Below, in pieces: positions 60,160-64,000 of a DNA stretch of 64,000 bases. Under the pieces are notes generated by a model. It was not told where the DNA came from. It searched no databases and saw nothing but the letters and a program-made list of their open reading frames with translations. Source of the stretch: CAYSZB01 sp964435475 (lineage in GTDB: Bacteria; Chloroflexota; Anaerolineae; Anaerolineales; Anaerolineaceae); NCBI GenBank assembly GCA_964435475.1, contig CAYSZB010000005.1, forward strand, positions 9,518-73,517, written 5' to 3'. The translations under genes and the position numbers were made by a program. Every line of letters starts with the position of its first letter. The first letter of the stretch is position 1.

Positions 60160-61224
60160 TTATTTGATGTAATCTTCCATGGCTGCCAGAAGTTCATCAA
60201 TGTCGGCCATTGTGGTCTCACCCATGTGAGCTATACGGATGGTCTTGTCCTTAAGCGCACCATAGCCATTGGCAATGCGCATGCCGCGGGTCTTCAGGAA
60301 GTTGTTAAGCGCGGAAACATCCATATTGCGGTCATTCCTGAGTGTCGATACTGTCTTGGAAGAGTACCTGGGTTCGGTCAGTGGCGGCAGGTCATGCGCC
60401 ATACCCCAGTCGCGCACACGCTCTCCCATGGCGGCATGTCTTGCCCAGCGGTTTTCCAGTCCTTCGGCAAATATGCGTTCCAGTTGAAAATCCAACCCAT
60501 TCAGCAGTTGCATGGCTGGCGTCATGGCAGTGCTGTCCTTGATGCGGTGTTTTTCCAGCAATAGCAGGTCAAAGTACCAGCCGCGGTTGGGCACTGTGGC
60601 AGCTTTGGCCAGTGCACGGTCAGAGACTGCAGCAAAGGACATTCCAGGCGGCAGCGCCAGACATTTTTGGGAGGAGGTCAATACAAAATCCAGTCCCCAT
60701 GCATCAGTTTCGATCTTGGCACCGCCCAAAGACGAGACAGCATCAACCATGATCAGGGTATCAGGACTTACTTCCCTTACGGTTTCCGCCAACTCTTTCA
60801 TCGGGTTTTCGGCACCAGTGGATGTTTCATTATGTACGATAGCCACAGCCTCATAGTGTCTGGCTCTTAATGCCTCACGCAGCATGTCCGGGGTGTGTAC
60901 TTTACCCCATACAGCGTCCAGGCGGGTGGTCTGCTTGCCATTGCTGACAGCCACTGAAAACCAGCGGTCGGCAAACGCGCCATTGGTACAGACCAGTACA
61001 TCCTTATCAACCAGGTTGCGTATGGCAGCTTCCTGCATACCGGACCCGGAAGCTGGTGGTTGAAAAACGCGGTTTTCGGTGAGAAAAACCTTTTTCATGC
61101 CCTCGCCTGTGCGTTTGAACAGCTCATCGAACTCTTTGCTTCGGTGGGGGATCATGGGTTTGGTCATGGCTTGCATCACTTCGGGTGCAACATCCACAGG
61201 ACCAGGTATAAACATATGGGTCAT
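60160..61224 (-). CDS. Class V aminotransferase (serine/alanine-glyoxylate type)
   Basis: 354 residues. PLP enzyme; the lysine is in LTSSQKCLALPPGMSF near 181-196, with the active-site VDAVSSLGGAKIETDAW near 157-173. The opening MFIPGPVDVAPEVMQAM is typical of serine- and alanine-glyoxylate aminotransferases. GGAGAG precedes the ATG. It runs alone, terminated at 60101-60140. Substrate pair not determinable by eye. Confidence 0.9.
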   Translation of the reverse strand: MTHMFIPGPVDVAPEVMQAMTKPMIPHRSKEFDELFKRTGEGMKKVFLTENRVFQPPASGSGMQEAAIRNLVDKDVLVCTNGAFADRWFSVAVSNGKQTTRLDAVWGKVHTPDMLREALRARHYEAVAIVHNETSTGAENPMKELAETVREVSPDTLIMVDAVSSLGGAKIETDAWGLDFVLTSSQKCLALPPGMSFAAVSDRALAKAATVPNRGWYFDLLLLEKHRIKDSTAMTPAMQLLNGLDFQLERIFAEGLENRWARHAAMGERVRDWGMAHDLPPLTEPRYSSKTVSTLRNDRNMDVSALNNFLKTRGMRIANGYGALKDKTIRIAHMGETTMADIDELLAAMEDYIK

Positions 61225-61300
61225 TGGACTCTCCTTAAATGATTTAAGTAACTTGACTATATTGTATCCTGTTTTTCAAAAATGACCCTTTTAATTATCA

Positions 61301-62383
61301 TCAATCCAGGTTGGGTTTGGGCGATGCCCTCACTACGATACGATGGGTGTCGATCATGTAGGGATAGCAGGAAATAAGGGTCAGCATGGCCTTATCCCCT
61401 CTTTCTAAAACGCTGATCTCGCTGGGTTTCAGGATACGGATCTCATCCACCAGGTAGACATAAGAACGGGTGGTGGTCAGGATTGTTATCTCATCGCCCA
61501 GATCTAATTGATCCAGGTGCTGAAATATCCTTCCATATATGTCATTGTGGGCTGAAAGTACCAGGTTGCCATCTTCACCGGGGTCAGCGCTGCCCGGGTG
61601 TTGCCCGACGCCGGTTTTCAGGCTTTCCCAGTCATCACCCATCACCACCGGGTGGTCCACACCGATCGCCGGGATCCGAATCCACAGTGCCTGTTCAGGT
61701 TGTGGTGTGGGTGTTGGCGTCATATCTGCCACATTTGAGTTGGTATGGCCCTCAGTCGGTGTTATCCCGGTTGTGTGTTCGACTGTTGGTGGTTCATGCC
61801 CTGAAGGTAATAGCGCTAGAGTGGTTGCGGGTGTATAAGTTGCTTCTGGGGTAATGCTTCCTGTTTTTGTTGCCTGAGGTGTGGATGTTGGTGTTAAGGT
61901 TGGCAGGGGAGTAGGCGTGAACGTCAAAGTGTTGGTGGGAATTGAGGTAAAAGTCAGCTTTGCTGTGGGAACGGCATGGGTGACTCCAGGAGCTGGCGGC
62001 GTAAGCCTGTCAAGAGATAGCTCAGCCTGGGCGTTAATGCGCTGGATCGATTGGAAGCCTTTATAAATTAACAAAGCCAGGATGATTACCCCGATTACTT
62101 CCAGCACAGTCAACCAGCGGTCAATCGTTTTCTGCGCCTTGCTACGCTGCCTTTGCCTGCCAAGCTGGAATCGCTTTTTGAACTTTTCAATCAATTGTGA
62201 GTGCTTTGTCCTGGTGAGTCCGTGTTCGCCAGGCTTGCTGCGCTTATCTTTTTCGCCTTGTAAAAACTCTGCCAGGCACTCAGCGTGCTTTTCCTGGTAT
62301 CGCTTGAGGAGCAGCTGCCTTAACTGCTGTTCGTTCAGTTCTTCGGGATCTTGCGGGTTTTCCACCAGGGGTGTGTCTTTCAT
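61301..62383 (-). CDS. Sortase with cytoplasmic head and Thr/Pro stalk
   Basis: 360 residues. A charged cytoplasmic head of ~90 residues, a TM (about 92-108), a Thr/Pro-rich stalk (about 130-225) and a sortase domain. Catalytic residues: His in LVLSAHNDIYGR near 273-284, Cys in LTLISCYPYMID near 331-342 and Arg near the end (HRIVVRAS). The order fits class D/E sortases with an extra-long N-terminus. It anchors surface proteins by a sorting signal; no LPXTG protein was identified beside it. A TATAAT box lies five bases before the ATG. Confidence 0.9.
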   Translation of the reverse strand: MKDTPLVENPQDPEELNEQQLRQLLLKRYQEKHAECLAEFLQGEKDKRSKPGEHGLTRTKHSQLIEKFKKRFQLGRQRQRSKAQKTIDRWLTVLEVIGVIILALLIYKGFQSIQRINAQAELSLDRLTPPAPGVTHAVPTAKLTFTSIPTNTLTFTPTPLPTLTPTSTPQATKTGSITPEATYTPATTLALLPSGHEPPTVEHTTGITPTEGHTNSNVADMTPTPTPQPEQALWIRIPAIGVDHPVVMGDDWESLKTGVGQHPGSADPGEDGNLVLSAHNDIYGRIFQHLDQLDLGDEITILTTTRSYVYLVDEIRILKPSEISVLERGDKAMLTLISCYPYMIDTHRIVVRASPKPNLD

Positions 62384-62388
62384 GATTT

Positions 62389-62394
62389 ATTATA
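62389..62394 (-). promoter_or_regulatory. -10 box of the sortase gene, leaderless arrangement
   Basis: TATAAT, five bases, ATG at 62383 on the minus strand. A GGGAG at 14 bases from the ATG is too distant to serve well. Confidence 0.45.
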
Positions 62395-62445
62395 GCTCCC
62401 AAAAATTATAATCGAAACCATTTTTCAACTTTGCCCTGATTGCCC

Positions 62446-62474
62446 TTGATAAATACAGGGGCATTATGTATAAT
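62446..62474 (+). promoter_or_regulatory. Consensus promoter of tRNA-Val
   Basis: TTGATA, a 17-base spacer, TATAAT. The tRNA begins 13 bases further on. Confidence 0.8.
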
Positions 62475-62486
62475 GCATGAACGTTT

Positions 62487-62563
62487 GGGCGGTTAGCTCA
62501 GTTGGTTAGAGCGTTACGTTGACATCGTAAAGGCCGTAGGTTCGAGTCCTATACCGCCCACCA
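62487..62563 (+). tRNA. tRNA-Val, anticodon GAC
   Basis: 77 bases with encoded CCA. Acceptor GGGCGGT/ACCGCCC, D-arm GCTC/GAGC, anticodon stem TTACG/CGTAA with loop TTGACAT (GAC at 62521-62523), a five-base variable loop, T-arm GTAGG/CCTAT with loop TTCGAGT, discriminator A. It is transcribed alone and ends in a terminator. Confidence 0.96.
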
Positions 62564-62564
62564 G

Positions 62565-62596
62565 GTGCCTGCAGGGATGCAGGCACTTTCATTTTT
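62565..62596 (+). terminator. Terminator of tRNA-Val
   Basis: Perfect 9-bp stem GTGCCTGCA/TGCAGGCAC with 4-base loop, then TTTCATTTTT. It starts one base after the CCA end. Confidence 0.85.
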
Positions 62597-62605
62597 AAAC
62601 AACAT

Positions 62606-63820
62606 CTAGTAAGCGGATAGAGCACTATCGAGCATGTCCTGGAAGTTCATACCTGGTGGGCGCATTGAAATACCTTCGATGTTGGGTGGAAGCATCCTCG
62701 GCAGGCAGAAAGGCCGGCTGTCCATCCAGGCGGTGTAGTTCTGGCTCAGCGGTTTGGTGCTTCCACCCCATGCCAATGTCAACCCAAGGTTGGCGATTGA
62801 ATCAGGAAAAGGGCTGCATGTTTCAAAAGGCCAGGCCAGCGTATAGGCGTTGATCCGCATTTCATCCTGCATCACCCGCATGGATTCCTGCAAATCCCAA
62901 ACGCCATCCTCACTGCTGATCAGCCCGAAGTCATGGTGGGTGGTGGAATGAGACCCGAAGGTGAAAAATCCGCTCTGGTTGGCCTGGTTGAGAGTTTGCC
63001 AGCAGGTATTGTCTGCGCATGCCCCAGCGTTCATTGCCCCTGTCCAGATGAATGCCAGCATGTGTGGTCCATACCCAAAAGTAAGTGACAGACTTTCAAA
63101 GGTTTCAACCATTGATAGCATAGAATTGACATGTAAGTCGCTGATATCCGTGGTCAGGATAACTGAGCGCATCGGCAGTTCAAGCCATCCATAAACAAAG
63201 CCTTCTGCTTCGTGCATGGTGACGAAGTGGTAATCCTGGCTCATCAGGTAAGCCACCTGGTCAAAAAAGGATGCCGGTGACATGCTGTAACGCCCATCGT
63301 ACATTGTGTAGTCATCGCCATGGTACTCAAGGGTTAAAATGTTCCTTGCGCTGCCATACAGGCTGATGCGATCGGTAATGCGTTCCCAGTATGCAATGGA
63401 AAGTTGCTCTTCCTCGATTTGACCATAATCCATCATTCGGTTGCGGATCATCTCTCGTGCGTTGTTATCAAAATTAAATATTTCTGCAGTCGAAGAGAAT
63501 GTTTGGGTTGCTTCAGGGGTGAAGGTAAAACCGGGCGTTGGCGTGATTTCCCCTGTGAGTGGGGGCGTGCTGCTTGGGTCTATGGTTTCCGGTAATATGG
63601 GCGTGGTTTCCATTACTGTCAGGGTGGCATTTTCGCTTTGCATCGGGGTGGATGCATTTCCTGTTGCTGCCAGCGTCTGCAAAACGGCAGAGATGGCTGT
63701 CTCAGCCACTGCTGTCTTGCCCCGCTCGCCCTTCCAGGTGATAACCAACCCATCGGTGCATCCAGACAGAGTGAACAGGATGACCATGCACCACAATAAG
63801 CCATGCTTAAATTTACTCAT
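62606..63820 (-). CDS. Polysaccharide-deacetylase-like lipoprotein
   Basis: 404 residues. Lipobox LSGC near 18-21, a Thr/Pro linker (about 55-110) and a NodB-like domain. The expected motif T-F-D-D is TTDISD near 223, H-x3-H is GSHSTTHHD near 290-298, and AWPFETC near 329 stands for the usual F-A-Y-P-F. Catalytic residues are thus only partly conserved; de-N-acetylation of wall or exported glycan is possible. TACAAT lies eight bases before the ATG with no Shine-Dalgarno. Confidence 0.75.
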   Translation of the reverse strand: MSKFKHGLLWCMVILFTLSGCTDGLVITWKGERGKTAVAETAISAVLQTLAATGNASTPMQSENATLTVMETTPILPETIDPSSTPPLTGEITPTPGFTFTPEATQTFSSTAEIFNFDNNAREMIRNRMMDYGQIEEEQLSIAYWERITDRISLYGSARNILTLEYHGDDYTMYDGRYSMSPASFFDQVAYLMSQDYHFVTMHEAEGFVYGWLELPMRSVILTTDISDLHVNSMLSMVETFESLSLTFGYGPHMLAFIWTGAMNAGACADNTCWQTLNQANQSGFFTFGSHSTTHHDFGLISSEDGVWDLQESMRVMQDEMRINAYTLAWPFETCSPFPDSIANLGLTLAWGGSTKPLSQNYTAWMDSRPFCLPRMLPPNIEGISMRPPGMNFQDMLDSALSAY

Positions 63821-63828
63821 ATCGGCTG

Positions 63829-63834
63829 ATTGTA
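63829..63834 (-). promoter_or_regulatory. -10 box of the deacetylase-like gene, leaderless arrangement
   Basis: TACAAT on the minus strand, eight bases, then the ATG at 63820. Confidence 0.35.
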
Positions 63835-63859
63835 ACCCAAACCAGCAGAAATTTTGCTC

Positions 63860-64000
63860 TTAAAGAGGTTGGCAGGAGGTGCAATAGTACACACTGCCGC
63901 CCATATATGCTTCTTTGATAATCGATCCACCACAGGCAGGGCAGTAACCTCCCGCTTTCTTGCTCGACATCACAGTCTCGTACCCGCCCGACTTGCCATA
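63860..64000 (-). CDS. mutM: Fpg/Nei-type DNA glycosylase, C-terminal end (runs off the window)
   Basis: The last 46 codons are in the window, ending at TAA (63860-63862). They contain the Fpg zinc finger: CPAC, sixteen residues, CTSC, then Q-P-L at the end. Before it, YGKSGGYETVMSSKKAGG is the usual linker. Fpg (MutM) removes 8-oxoguanine; endonuclease VIII relatives share the finger, so the symbol is tentative. The N-terminal catalytic part lies beyond the window. Confidence 0.8.
   Translation of the reverse strand, partial: YGKSGGYETVMSSKKAGGYCPACGGSIIKEAYMGGSVYYCTSCQPL

Overview
The window reads as a chromosomal segment of a Chloroflexota bacterium, most likely an Anaerolineae member. 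This is inferred from gene content and style, not from a search. The supporting features are Thr/Pro-rich stalks on several exported proteins, a serine/threonine kinase fused to a TolB-like propeller, two LytR-CpsA-Psr proteins, a cyclic di-AMP synthase pair, a glutamate formiminotransferase/cyclodeaminase fusion, tandem L,D-transpeptidases and a sortase. Coding density is high and most genes are housekeeping. I see no prophage, transposon or CRISPR array. There is one run of 100 N (35411-35510), inside gltX.

Layout. 1-2.0 kb: DUF711 (cut by the window edge), a SpoU/TrmH methyltransferase and a YfcE-like phosphoesterase. 2.1-5.5 kb: an acetyltransferase-MFS-acetyltransferase cassette. 5.8-10.1 kb: pstS-pstC-pstA-pstB1 with a second, divergent pstB2 and a Pho-box-like repeat between the two units. 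10.2-13.6 kb: CAP/LysM surface protein, serS, a DUF456 protein and ferritin. 13.7-16.9 kb: rlmB, cysS and a PIN-TRAM membrane protein. 17.1-20.9 kb: receptor-like kinase, then lepB-deoC-zinc-ribbon. 21.0-25.7 kb: der, cdaR, cdaA and coaE, with tilS divergent. 27.3-32.7 kb: two LCP proteins, a degenerate tyrosine-recombinase-like protein and a large membrane ATPase of the histidine-kinase type. 32.8-34.8 kb: a phosphotransferase/nucleoside-hydrolase pair. 34.8-40 kb: broken gltX, two TrkA (RCK) proteins and a Na+/K+-ATPase-like P-type ATPase split by one in-frame stop. 40-45.4 kb: two lipoproteins (one with three DUF333 repeats), two MFS transporters and a DUF2089/SHOCT-like regulator pair. 45.7-57.4 kb: ftcD, M23 lipoprotein, XTPase, CapA, a tandem pair of cyclic di-AMP receptor-like proteins, amidase plus two L,D-transpeptidases, and an unknown/thioredoxin/Rieske operon. 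57.4-64 kb: PHP phosphoesterase, acetyltransferase, RNA m5U methyltransferase, class V aminotransferase, sortase, tRNA-Val, a deacetylase-like lipoprotein and the end of a Fpg-type glycosylase.

Three themes connect genes. (1) Cyclic di-AMP and cation/turgor control: the synthase and its YbbR partner, two receptor-like proteins, and an operon of a Na+/K+-type P-ATPase with two RCK proteins share the window with many wall enzymes. (2) Phosphate uptake: the two PstB ATPases carry complementary motif defects, which would give one canonical and one degenerate ATP site if they pair. (3) Expression signals: at least eight genes have a good -10 box five to eight bases before the start codon and no Shine-Dalgarno sequence, which suggests leaderless transcripts, while operon-internal genes mostly have strong Shine-Dalgarno sequences.
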